From Phallus indusiatus (Eukaryota; Basidiomycota; Agaricomycetes; Phallales; Phallaceae), in assembly GCA_027605045.1 (NCBI GenBank), contig JAQFWX010000004.1, positions 124,001 through 188,000 of the forward strand: 64,000 nt of DNA, in the 5' to 3' direction. Every line of letters starts with the position of its first letter. Position 1 is the first letter of the stretch. The notes under the pieces were generated by a model, which was not told the origin of the DNA, searched no databases, and saw nothing but the letters and a program-made list of their open reading frames with translations. Below, piece after piece: positions 35,182-45,811 of the stretch. The position numbers were made by a program, and so were the translations under genes.

Positions 35182-38100
35182 ATTATTGAAACCTGGATGA
35201 TATTGGGTGAGCGACGACTCTCGTTCTTTTCAAAACTATCAAAACTTACCATACGATTAAGATTTCCCATGATAACATTGGTACAGTAGTAGTATATAAA
35301 CGACCGATTTAAGTCCCATTTTCTGATTTACGAGCAATTTTTTCCCTTTTTTTCCTTCCTTATGCTTATATCCTTTCTATATCAGATCTCTCCCCCATTT
35401 CTATCTTCCAACTCTCGATATATAAACAAAATTCAAAATCTGAGGAATCTCTGCTAGGGAGATATACCTGTTTACCCTTTCGTTCTTCGCCCCTCCCTCT
35501 TCTTTTCTTTTGTACGGATTGTAACACCCCTATGCTTCTTATTCAGATCTCAACATATGTATTCATCTCTTGATAAATCAACACGGCCTTATTATCTATT
35601 TCAATATACTCTATATGGGTTAGTCAGAGCTGGCATAATACAAAGTGCCTTCACATGTCACCCGTTTAAAACACGCAATTAAAGATATTTATATAATGTC
35701 GTTACATTAAAATTTTTCTCTAGGAACGCCGTGATATGCGCATACATACACATACAGATCTGAGATTCTGAAGGAAACTTGAAAGACTTCATCGTGGACG
35801 GTGAGGCCGGTTAGGCTTCAGGCGAATCGCGATGACGATAATACGAATCACGAGGTCATTTAAATCACGTGTATGCTTACTTATGGCCTCGAAACGGACA
35901 AAAACAAAGGAACTGTAGACCCCGAGAGTACGGCGCAACGGAGGTGTCGCAAAAATCCAAGGAGATTATAAACTCAATCAAGTTTATTTATTCAATAGGT
36001 CGTTTATTTTGTATTTATAATTCAATATCTCACAACACACAGAGATTATTTTTCTCCCTTGTGCCTTCATTTTTGATTTTTCTCACCAATGAGTGTGCTC
36101 AGCTTCGCTTGAGTTGTGATCGGGTAAAAACCATTCACCGGCTAATCGCTAAGCGTCTCATACACCAAAAAAAGGAGGATGGTCTGTGCGCAAGCTCAGG
36201 CTCCTATATAGACTCGAGACTCTGTCGCATTCGCGTTGCGCCCACTTAGTAGTGTCTTAGTATTCTAATAGTAGTTCTAATAGTAGTTTGATAGTAATCT
36301 AATAGCAAACCTAGTAGTTAGCAGCGTAGTAATTTAAATAGTACATTAATAGTTGTATTATTTCGTAGTGCCAGTGTAGACTATACATGTACATATAATA
36401 CTCAATATAATGTTTTAATGACTACTCTAACTTGTGATTTGACATTAAGAGAAACAATCAAATTGTTACTTATAAAAAAAAACTTGAGAAAAAAAATCTG
36501 CTCATTTGATTTATAAACCCAACCTGACAAATTTTTATTGCCTTGAAAAGTTTATAAATAGTTTATAAACCACCTCGGCGCCTCTCGATTTATAATCTAT
36601 TATAAATCCCATTTCGGTTTTTGCGACAGGTGGCATGTCCGCGCATGATGTCCGTTTTGATCCTTTGTTCTTCTGCCGTTTTTTCTTTGTTCTGACTTTA
36701 AATTATTTTTCTTCGGCTTGCTTATCTTGATCTTTATCTTGTTTTTATCAAGTCGTATTTGTAAGTGAGAACGGAACATGCCGCATCATCGGTTCATCGC
36801 TCATCTTTCGTTTGCCTGAAGGAACGACTGACATATAATAAAAAAACAAGAACGAAACAAAAAAAGAACTGGGCTGGACGTGCTGACATTCCTACTAATA
36901 TCTGCCTCAGATAGTCCGGATGTTTTTTCTTGGACAAGAATTGGAAATTTTGACTCTGTTACTCTTTTCGTTGGCACATTTTTGGAAAATTTTTGAACGA
37001 GTGCCAATTTTCTCTTGGGCATTTTTCAGAGGATCCAGGATATGTGGCCAGCTTTTACTTTGGACATCAGCGGAAATATGCCCTATCTGCAAGAAGGGTG
37101 GTTTGAAGACGCCCTCAGGGATTAAACGTCATGTAAAAATACATGACATTCCTACGCTGACAGGTAAAAAGCATCTGCGACGCATTGGTATGTGCGGAAG
37201 AGAGGTTTGAGCTCATTAGTTCGAATCCCGGGCTTGATTTTGGCAAACATTATATGGCCGTAAGCTGGAAAATTCCTCGGAAATCCTCAATTTGTTCACT
37301 CAAAACACCCCAAAAACGACCCTAGGAAAGTCCGCCCCTATACGCATTAGTAGCTGTTCTGGCATACTCCTCCATTCCAAGTATAAACACCCACCTCCTT
37401 TTTTGACATCACACGTCAATGGACTCGAGGGCTTGATGTGTCTAAAAGTGGCTGAGCCTTCAAATTCTTGTTGGCGACTCAGAGTTCGGACACGATATGT
37501 TTGGGTATACACTAAGGTGGTTCAACGGGGACGTCAATTATATATCGATATACGTACATTTCACTGCCTTCCATGTCAATCGATCATATACAGATTGAAA
37601 GCATCGCCGTTATCAGTTTTCGGTTAGCAAACACTTGTGCTGCAATAAAAAGCTTAATCCGTAAGAACAAGATCAGGCTATGACGCTAACAGGGGCAGCA
37701 AGAAGACACCGCTCTCCTGAGGCTTGAGGTCTCCTCGGGATCCAATATCTCAAAGCTTATCCTGAATTCTAGACGTCAAGTCCGTGTACCTGCGTAATCT
37801 CTCCCCATTGGAATTATGTACCCCTTCTCTCTAGATCTCGATTCAATGCATTTGATAAACGCGATATCCGCCAACCTGAATAAATAAGAAAAGTGTCTAG
37901 AAAATTTTTTTCTTGGTGTCTAAACAGTGGGGTCCGGATAATTATTCGTGAAGTGTATGCACTATGATAGCAGCCGTACAACATTATACTTTTCTGTTTT
38001 CCTCGATATGTATCTCACCTCTAATGAAAGCTCTACCTCAAACACGTATAATTGCATTATTTATATATCTTGATATTAACAATATTAACAACAGATCCGA

Positions 38101-38283
38101 GTACATAATACGGCAAAACGGGGAAATTCAAACCCTTCAGGGGTTATCACACTGGCTTAGCCTGTACGAACGATGATATAATGATATGCCAAGAATTATC
38201 TTGAGTTGGCACTACCCATTCCCTAATTAGCAAAGTACTTGCAGTACCTGGACTCATTAAGCCTGAGTGAGGCATTTGTCTCG
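35182..38283. other. 3.1-kb intergenic region
   Basis: Mostly AT-rich. About 36250-36400 holds imperfect short repeats of the taatagtag type. The frame at 36920-37210 contains one possible C2H2 finger (CPICKK, then 11 residues, then HVKIH), which may be a relic of a transposon or zinc-finger gene. No other gene is supported. Confidence 0.4.
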
Positions 38284-38291
38284 TATATAAA
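38284..38291 (+). promoter_or_regulatory. TATA box of peptide gene 1
   Basis: TATATAAA, 86-93 bp upstream of the start codon of the small secreted-peptide gene. The two related genes carry TATA boxes at similar distances. Confidence 0.6.
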
Positions 38292-38376
38292 ACGGAAGAT
38301 GTTTCAGAGTCATTCAGCACGTTTCAATTGCTCATTTCTCAACCAAATCAAATATTTGAGTCCTTTAGTCCTCAAC

Positions 38377-38636
38377 ATGCGTTTTAACTATCTTCAAATC
38401 CTCATTGTGTTCCTCACTCTGGGCGTTACCTATAATGTAGCCCTCACTACTAGTAGCACTGTTATCGATTGTAAGCAGTATTTGCGCGAATAACTAGTGA
38501 ATTATACTCAACGTTCATGATATGTAGCGGTCATTCCTGTGAGTTTTGAAACAGACGTTGGGCCAATGCGTTTACTAATTCAAACATAAAGAGCCCCGAT
38601 GGCTGTGGAAACCTGGGAGGTCGGTCATGCAATTAG
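38377..38636 (+). CDS. small secreted peptide precursor 1, one GCGNLGGRSCN core, 3 exons (49 aa)
   Basis: Exons 38377-38470, 38528-38538 (11 nt) and 38592-38636. A signal peptide starts MRFNYLQILIVFLTLGV. The mature part ends with SPDGCGNLGGRSCN and the stop. The core matches the cores of the two minus-strand genes at 39053-39454 and 41756-42286, with one Leu for Arg change. The exon pattern (phase 1 exon, tiny exon, phase 0 core exon) is the same in all three, which supports the splicing. The two Cys are seven residues apart and could form one loop. No CAAX tail and no dibasic Kex2 site were seen, so it is not an ordinary mating pheromone or a classical Kex2 repeat peptide. Family not recognised. 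Confidence 0.7.
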
Positions 38637-39052
38637 GTTTTAACCAGTACCGAACTTTATTTTCCGGTGAATCATGTTATGAGTTACTCTTACTCTTCAT
38701 AACTTTATTAGACTGGTTCGATTATTGCCTTAGGGTAATATTTACTTTTTCGGGGTAGCATATATAGTCCTACTTTGTGTAACTGATGTACTCCCTCATG
38801 ATACACTCAATTAAAATTAGTGTAGGAGTGAAACAAATTCGTTCTTTCGACTTCCGTGTTAACACCTTCGATATCTAGCAACCTTTCGAGTCAAGATGCC
38901 AACGGTCCGATGAAAAGACAATACAGTAATTTTTATCCACTAAGATATAGAATTACATGACTTTCAGTATCACAGATACATTAAGTGTATATCCTTTAAC
39001 GTATATCTTTTTTTAAAAAAAGAAAGATTTGAGGAGTCAGAATCCAGCTTGT

Positions 39053-39454
39053 TCAGTTGCAGGATCTACCGCCACGGTTACCACATCCCTCGGGAGTCTA
39101 CAAAAAAAGGGTCAACATTTGTATAATTACACTAACATGCACCATACGGGTTCTGGACGAAAATTCTAAGCAAACTGTAACTTTTATTGGAAGATGAAGA
39201 TTACGTACCAACAAGCTCGACGACGGGGGAAACATTGCAAGATCTACCTCCCCTGTTTCCACAGCCCTCAGTCGACTAGAGGGGATTAATATCCAGAATA
39301 ATCAATACGCCATAAACTTACATCAGCTAAACAATTGAGGTGATTTAGATATATTCCATGTGAAAAGCAATATCTAACACTTACTACTTTGGGGAACCGG
39401 TGATGCAGCCACGAAGGCGGCAACGAAGAGAACGATTAAAGTTTGGAAGCGCAT
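39053..39454 (-). CDS. small secreted peptide precursor 2, two GCGNRGGRSCN cores, 5 exons (63 aa)
   Basis: Exons on the complement: 39385-39454, 39322-39326 (5 nt), 39209-39275, 39148-39152 (5 nt), 39053-39097. Signal peptide MRFQTLIVLFVAAFVAASPV. Two identical cores, STEGCGNRGGRSCN and the C-terminal TPEGCGNRGGRSCN, are separated by VSPVVELVEP. Each core exon is preceded by a 5-nt exon in phase 1 to phase 0. Without both micro-exons the cores fall into different frames, and with them the whole gene reads through. The cores differ at several synonymous positions, so purifying selection on the peptide is likely. A TATA-like GATAAAAGG lies about 100 bp upstream (complement of 39554-39562). Convergent with peptide gene 1. 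Confidence 0.78.
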
Positions 39455-39553
39455 TTTTTACACAGAAAAGAGTAGGGAGCGTAGTACCTGCAAGTGTGGC
39501 GAAATGGGGATACGAGACTAGTCTCTGCAGAGTTCGAGTGGTCGAAAAATTGT

Positions 39554-39562
39554 CCTTTTATC
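39554..39562 (-). promoter_or_regulatory. TATA-like box of peptide gene 2
   Basis: GATAAAAGG on the minus strand, about 100-108 bp upstream of the start codon of peptide gene 2. The position agrees with the other two peptide genes. Confidence 0.5.
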
Positions 39563-41755
39563 GTCAAAACTTTCGATAGGATTTGTAAATCTCCATGTGG
39601 CTGATCATGTCATGAGAGTAAAAATAAAAATATCATGTAAATCAATTTCCAGGGTCGAAGTATTTACTATCACGCTTATAGGAATATTTTCAGAGGGTGG
39701 CGCAGCACTTGCACGGCGGCCCAAACCGACTCGGTCCATCAACTTCACAAAGTTTTCATGCTCCAACGAACAACGAATCGATTAGGTACCTCCATATCTT
39801 CCACTTCGATTTTGTGAGGTCTGTTCGTCGAAGACGAATTTACAGTTTGCTATTTTATTGAAAAAAAAACAGTTGACAAGTGATGCCTGACTGAATTTGT
39901 TACAGAACAATATTTCACCAAATTATGTACCCAACGTTTAGCAGTGTCCGCTATATATATATATATTTCTGTCTTAAAATTGGATTCACGTCGAGCCCGA
40001 AGACATCGGGCCTGGTTATTTTTAAGTGGCAACTGTTTCCTTAGTTTCTATGTCTAAATCAAGCACAGCAAGTTTTGAGTTAAAGTAGTGCATGAGAAGA
40101 AAAAAGCAAATTAGTATATAGATTACTCGGCAAAAAGTTGGGGCTGAATGGATTCAAAGGGGCGTGAAACAAGCGAAATCGCGGAAAAGACTGAGAGATT
40201 CGGCATCTGTACCCTGACAACCGTTCTATCAGTTTCTATCAGCGTCGAAGTTTATTTTACAGTGCAATTGGATGGTCTAGACATTTGAGCTTAATTGTTA
40301 AGCGATTAAGCGCTCGAGCTTCCGTTCCGGCCCATTTGCTCCGGCAGAGGTCAGACGAGTCCATCCGGTGAAGGGCGAAGATCATCTGGGATCGTATGCC
40401 CAGGGCCGAGAGTCTGCAATCTGCAATATGGACGTGGAGCGACGTTCTCCGATCAATCGATGACCAATCACAGGATACACACTGGCCTATGCGTCAAGAA
40501 ATGTTTTTTGTTTTTGATAAAGTCGGCGTAATTTCAGCTGGAGATGAGACCACCTGGACAACTCACAAAAGTGACGACCTCCGTTCATCTCATTTGTAAA
40601 ATGATTGTGGTATAGTCATCTATTGCATGTAAAACGACGGTCCGACGTGCGGACATAGGTAAATACGCACCTCCTTCTCACGAACCCTGCTATTTCTTTG
40701 ACGGCTTCTGCTCAAACGATCTCGAGGTGATGTCATTTAAATGTGAGCAAATAGCATAGATGCGGATGGGTATTTTTATTTTGACGGTGTAAGATAAAAT
40801 TAGTGTCATTTGCATATGGCCCGTCTTTTGTTGTTGTTACAGATTCAAATGATACACAAACAAGCAATAAGTGTGAGAATTTTAGAACTAGGAACATCAC
40901 TTTTGATAAATATATACCAGAACATCGTGTCTATAACCACAAGTGTATCAGTAGCACTGGGAGTGCAGCCGTAATTACAATTAAATAACTAATACATGTA
41001 CATACACGATGTACATAATGATTCCAAAACTCATGCGTACATAAGTCGTAGCTAGAATCTTTATGTGATGTCACCTAGTAATTTAGGTTTTATTTTCAGC
41101 TAGCCGCAGAACTGCGGCGGGGCTCCGATCCCCACTGGTCAAGTCTATACATAAATGTGCTCACTGTGGTTTGAGGCGGCAAACCACTTTAAGCTCAAGT
41201 CACAGGTGTTCAGAGATAGGAGATGGAGAACGAAGGTTCCCCAAGGAATCTTGGTACATGCAATTTGCGACTTTGCTTACTAGTACTACATATATGCGCA
41301 GCGCGGCTTGACAGCGTTTCACTATCTTATTGTTCCGACAAATACGCTGTAAAGCGAAGATTAATTTTGAAAGCTATGTATATAAATACTCGCAATAAAG
41401 TTTAAATAGACACCTTTTCCCGCCATATCAGCATATATCCCCCGAGTCTCGGCACCACATTACAACTTGAAGATGATAATCGCGAAAGATGATATATATA
41501 TCGAGAATCGGGGTGTGCATACAAAAAAAAATTGTGTAATATTTCACCCTTGATAGTACATGTGTTATTTTTATTGTAATTCAGGCTTTTCATGGTTGCC
41601 TTTTCCAGTTCATTGTTGAAAATTCACATTTGAAACAATTTCATATGACGGGAATACCCGAATTTTTACCCTCACTTTCGATTTGACTAAATCGGACTAT
41701 GATACAACATCTCAACGCAAATACATGAAGAATCAGGTTACCCTCGAAGAAAATC
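39563..41755. other. intergenic between peptide genes 2 and 3
   Basis: No gene supported. AT-rich with a short TA run near 39950-39966. No further copy of the peptide core was found here on either strand. Confidence 0.5.
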
Positions 41756-42286
41756 TCAGTTGCAAGATCTGCCACCACGATTGCCGCAACCTTGCTGTAG
41801 TTCAATACGTCAGTATCTACTAGGTTATTACCGTCAGCTTTTGCATTGGCTTACAGGATCCACGGTCGCCGTGACAGACGAATCCACTGTAGACTAGAAA
41901 ATAGTTCAGCTCGTAAATTTTTATACACATTATGTGATGAAACATACAGTGGCTTTAAAAAGTCGCGTAAGTCGTGAATCGAGGATCAAGAAGACTTCTT
42001 TCATAATGGAGTTACTCACCAATCGCATCGACTGGGGTGGGGATTACGCTGTTGCAAGACCTACCCCCTCGATTTCCACAGCCGTCGGACTGTGTCTGTG
42101 TTGCGTTAGTCAAGAATATTGTGTTACCTAGCGTTGAAACTCACAGGTTCTAATGATTATGGGTTATGTTCTAGCTTACGTCCTTCTGAAGATCAGGTAT
42201 AACTCACCAGATTGAGGGAGAGCATTGGCGACGGCAATAGAGGTACCGAAAGCAATGAAGGTTACAACAAAAGTGTAGAAGCGCAT
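41756..42286 (-). CDS. small secreted peptide precursor 3, two GCGNRGGRSCN cores, 6 exons (80 aa)
   Basis: Exons on the complement: 42208-42286, 42145-42149 (5 nt), 42020-42095, 41948-41952 (5 nt), 41855-41893, 41756-41794. The signal peptide starts MRFYTFVVTFIAFGTSIAVA. Cores: SDGCGNRGGRSCN in exon 3 and QGCGNRGGRSCN at the C terminus. The first micro-exon encodes the same EP pair as the second micro-exon of peptide gene 2. Exon 3 has two acceptor AGs 6 nt apart (exon ends at 42095 or 42089), adding or removing TQ. Exon 5 (STVDSSVTATVDP) has no core in frame, but another frame of the same exon reads CHGDRGSC, perhaps a decayed core. TATA box at the complement of 42386-42395. Confidence 0.72.
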
Positions 42287-42385
42287 GGTGTATTTGGGGG
42301 GTTTAGGAGTATAATGAAATATCACGAGCTCGAGTAGAGAGGAAACTGTAGTGAGTTCCTGTGGAATTAATGGCAAATATTGTCG

Positions 42386-42395
42386 CCTTTTTATA
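42386..42395 (-). promoter_or_regulatory. TATA box of peptide gene 3
   Basis: TATAAAAAGG on the minus strand, about 100-109 bp upstream of the start codon of peptide gene 3. Confidence 0.65.
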
Positions 42396-44890
42396 TGCAT
42401 TCGTAGGGCCCTCGGAGTGGCATGAACAACCAGTGATTATGATGTAAACTTTTCAGTAACCGTATGAGAGTGAATATTCAGATTAAGCTAATGCAAAGCA
42501 GGGTTATACCGTATACATCCGGTTTTTTTTTTACAAAGAGAGAAATATTTTTCAAACCTGAAGGGTCCGAACCTACCCGACCAGAATGAATGCAGTTCAT
42601 TAGCTCCAAATGATTCCGTAATGCGTTAAGTGCCTGAAGGCTTTCAAAACGAGGCCGTAATGTAGCAACGTACAATACAACATCTCCAGCCTCAGCTCGA
42701 AATAATCGACGGTCGAAAAGTACCTTAGGTAACTTGTGCGTGTCATTTGTTAATGCTAGTCCTTCATATGTCATTATGTAAAATCAGGTTCCCCTACCTA
42801 ACTGAGTAGATTCTATTATTGGCCCGAGATTCAAAAATTTGCTAGTATAAGCCGGTGGGAAACAGCGGGAAACGAATGTCTTCCCCGATCCGAGAAACCT
42901 CAATCATTCAGGATCGTTTGAGTCTATTTGAGTCTGAATTGTATAGCGTTTCGAAAATCACGGATATTCAACCGGTTACTACCACCCGAATAAGTAAATT
43001 AAGCCTGAAGGTTCTCACCAGGAAACTGACTGTTTAAGAAGAGACATTTTCCCAGTATCCTATTTCAACCAATGGTAACGAGCCCGAAATCGTGTTCAAA
43101 ATTCACCTCAAAGAGTAATACACCGATGAGTAACCGCACGAGACGTTGCCTGACGTTGCTGATTCATGAACACGAGCCCGTGAATTCTCACCAAGAGTAT
43201 ATAGGGTAATTCACTCCTAACATCCCCATCCCATATCGTTGTTCTAAAAGGGAGCTGGTTCCGAGGCTACCCTAGCTCAGCAAGCGAAACATGGCCAAAT
43301 ATACAGATTCAAACGGAGTTTGAATCAACTCCGCGGCTGTTTTTTTTTTTTTCAATCGACGTATCTGAGCCCAGTTACGGTGAGAGAAATGAGGTTGTGC
43401 CTGGGCCTCAGGCTAGCACAGGTCTTCGCCGATTAGACCATAATTTAATACTAACTCCTTAGCGAACTTCTAGGATACTTCAAGCTCGAATGTCAAACCA
43501 TCTGCGAGACAACGACATTACTTCGGTATCGGTTTCCGCTATTTATCATCAGAGACAATTGCTCCAGTAAATAAATCAAATGAAAAGTACCAGTATTTCT
43601 TTCCAAATTCATTCATTATTAGTAGCTGAGACCCCCCGGGGAAAATAGTACTAGATACTTCCATTGTTGACACAAGATTTCTTTCGTCATGAATACACGG
43701 CAAAAGCATATTTGCGATGTGACTGCCAAGCTTGCAAAGTAAACCCTCTTAATCCTCGAATATATTTACTCGATATACACACGGGAGAGGAATGGATATA
43801 GTAATAATCTTTATGTAAAGGTACGAAATGTATTTCATCTTACCCTTCAGGTTTACTATTGGTGAAGAGTTGGTAAAGAGTTGGAATGGCTTGGCTATTT
43901 CGTTTTGTAGAAGCCATCATTTGCAGAAGCCATCAGGAAAAGATTAAATATGTACCTCTTGAGGCATGATTTCATGTCTCCCGGCGATGAAGCGCTAGAT
44001 AGCAAATGAAAATCCAAGAGGCTATTCCCAATGTCGCCATAGTCAAATACATATCAGAGCATCCCGTGCTTCGCCTATCTTTACCGGGTTGCACGGCACC
44101 GGCGAGGTGCAAAAGAACGGTCAATTTGTCTAATAGCCCCTTATTATGCCTCTCTTCCTAGCTCACTTCAAAACCCACCGTATACAAACAAGGAATTCGA
44201 CTTCAGTGTTTGTTGTGGGAATATGGTTGTATCATAATATACCTGTACCACTGCAACAGATCACTGACAATTCGATGGCCTTACTTCCGACCCTTATCGC
44301 AGCATCCGAGCTTGGCAGTTAACTTGGCAGTCAACGTGTCGCCGCCCTGATGTCAAATTTCCCTGGTTGAGAATGATTGAAATGCTATCCTTCGTAGTCC
44401 TTCGTTCGAACAACATGAAAGGAAAGAATCTCCTATTGTGATCCGAACTGGCAGTTTCAATTATTTCCTTATCCTGATTGCTCCCGGAATATTTGACATA
44501 CATATTGCGAATTGTATAAATATAGACCCCTCTTATATAACAACTGGTCCTACTAGTACGACTTTTATTCCACCGCTACTGCTATCGATTGTTTCTGTTT
44601 TTTACTAGTACTATTTTACTTCTCATCCTTCAATCCAACGCTCGAGCCCGTTACTATGTTAATATCCACCAAAATGACTTCAAAATGATTTAAGGAGCAG
44701 AAGCGAAGAGTATCTAATAATCTGTTACATAAGGAGGAACATCTGTATACATCGATTCAACGCATTGGATAACATATGAAGCTGCAGGTCTCGTATGTCT
44801 CGTATGTTCATTGTTGTTTCTTTGTTTGTTGTACAGGAAAAAGTAAAAGATGCGATATTCGTTAATTGATTTCAGAATGAATGGGGTGGT
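42396..44890. other. 2.5-kb intergenic region
   Basis: No gene supported. A minus-strand frame at 42478-42774 (98 codons, containing LRPRFESLQALNALRNHLEL) looks weakly protein-like but has no recognisable family or splice partners; it may be a gene fragment. Confidence 0.4.
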
Positions 44891-45775
44891 TTAATAAGCA
44901 AAACGGAAGTCCAATCTCCTATTGCCTAGGTCCTTCGTCGTTGCAAGGTAGTGTTTTTTCTCCTGACAAAGAAAAACATTGAGTTCAGAAAAACAGGGGA
45001 AAGTAGATCCTTACCTCTATGCTCATCGCGTTCCACTTCTTATCTCTCTGTGCGTTTCTCCACTTATAATACCACCGAGTCCCAGGATAAAGTATGAATA
45101 GATTTACACAACATATGATGATTAAGTTGCGATTGCCTCTTAAATCTTCCACATTGCAAGTTCAAAGTAAGTCAGCTTAATGAGAGTACACTTCAGACGC
45201 ACAAACACCTACATCGTGGAGCATCGCTGGCCACGTAGATCTGGCTTGACACTACGGTTGAAGCCTGAACGAACATATTGTAAAGCGACGCGTTAACTGT
45301 ACGGCTTGCTACTGCTCCCGCATTTCTAGAACACCATGCTACCTCTGCAGGCTTATTAGAGACCAAAAGAATTCGAAACAAAATAGAAAACATAGAAAAC
45401 ACGTACGAATGGCATGTGTCTAAACAAATTGTTGGTGTTAGATGTCACGCAGGACGGAACGATGTGGTAGCAGAGCTTACATATGGATATGACAGTAACA
45501 CAGTTGCAGTGGCCTATAGCGTATGAAGATCAGAATCCGGAAGAACGGGACAAATGTGATTCGCCGTACATAATATGCCCATGGATTAGGATTTGCTGGC
45601 AAAGTATATAACGCAATCAGACAAGGAAGTGCCCAAAGGTCCTCAGCCATCGAAACGAAGGAGCGACTATCAACGGCTTCGGAAATTAAGGTTATGCCGA
45701 TCAATGTGAATAAACCAATAATGTTGGAAGGTATATTGAGAAGATTTGAGGAAAAGGTGGAGAAACTATTTTTTT

Positions 45776-45811
<36 letters not shown>

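Noticed and set aside
36801..37092. Minus-strand frames opposite the C2H2-like ORF
   Set aside because: Low-complexity Lys/Ser-rich translations with no family resemblance.
37190..37230. Box-B-like GTTCGAATCCC suggesting a tRNA
   Set aside because: No acceptable A box or stems could be folded around it; a chance match or a very old relic.
38377..42286. Reading the small peptides as mating pheromone precursors
   Set aside because: They have a cleavable signal peptide and end in CN, not a CAAX box, and no homeodomain or STE3-type receptor gene is adjacent.
2944..42286. One large RiPP cluster joining the UstYa genes and the peptide genes
   Set aside because: The two groups are 32 kb apart with ordinary genes between them (GNATs, 7-TM, giant DUF protein, HMG factor); kept only as a hypothesis to test.
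42555..42585. Minus-strand GGTTCGGACCC resembling a T-arm
   Set aside because: No A box at the right distance and no cloverleaf.
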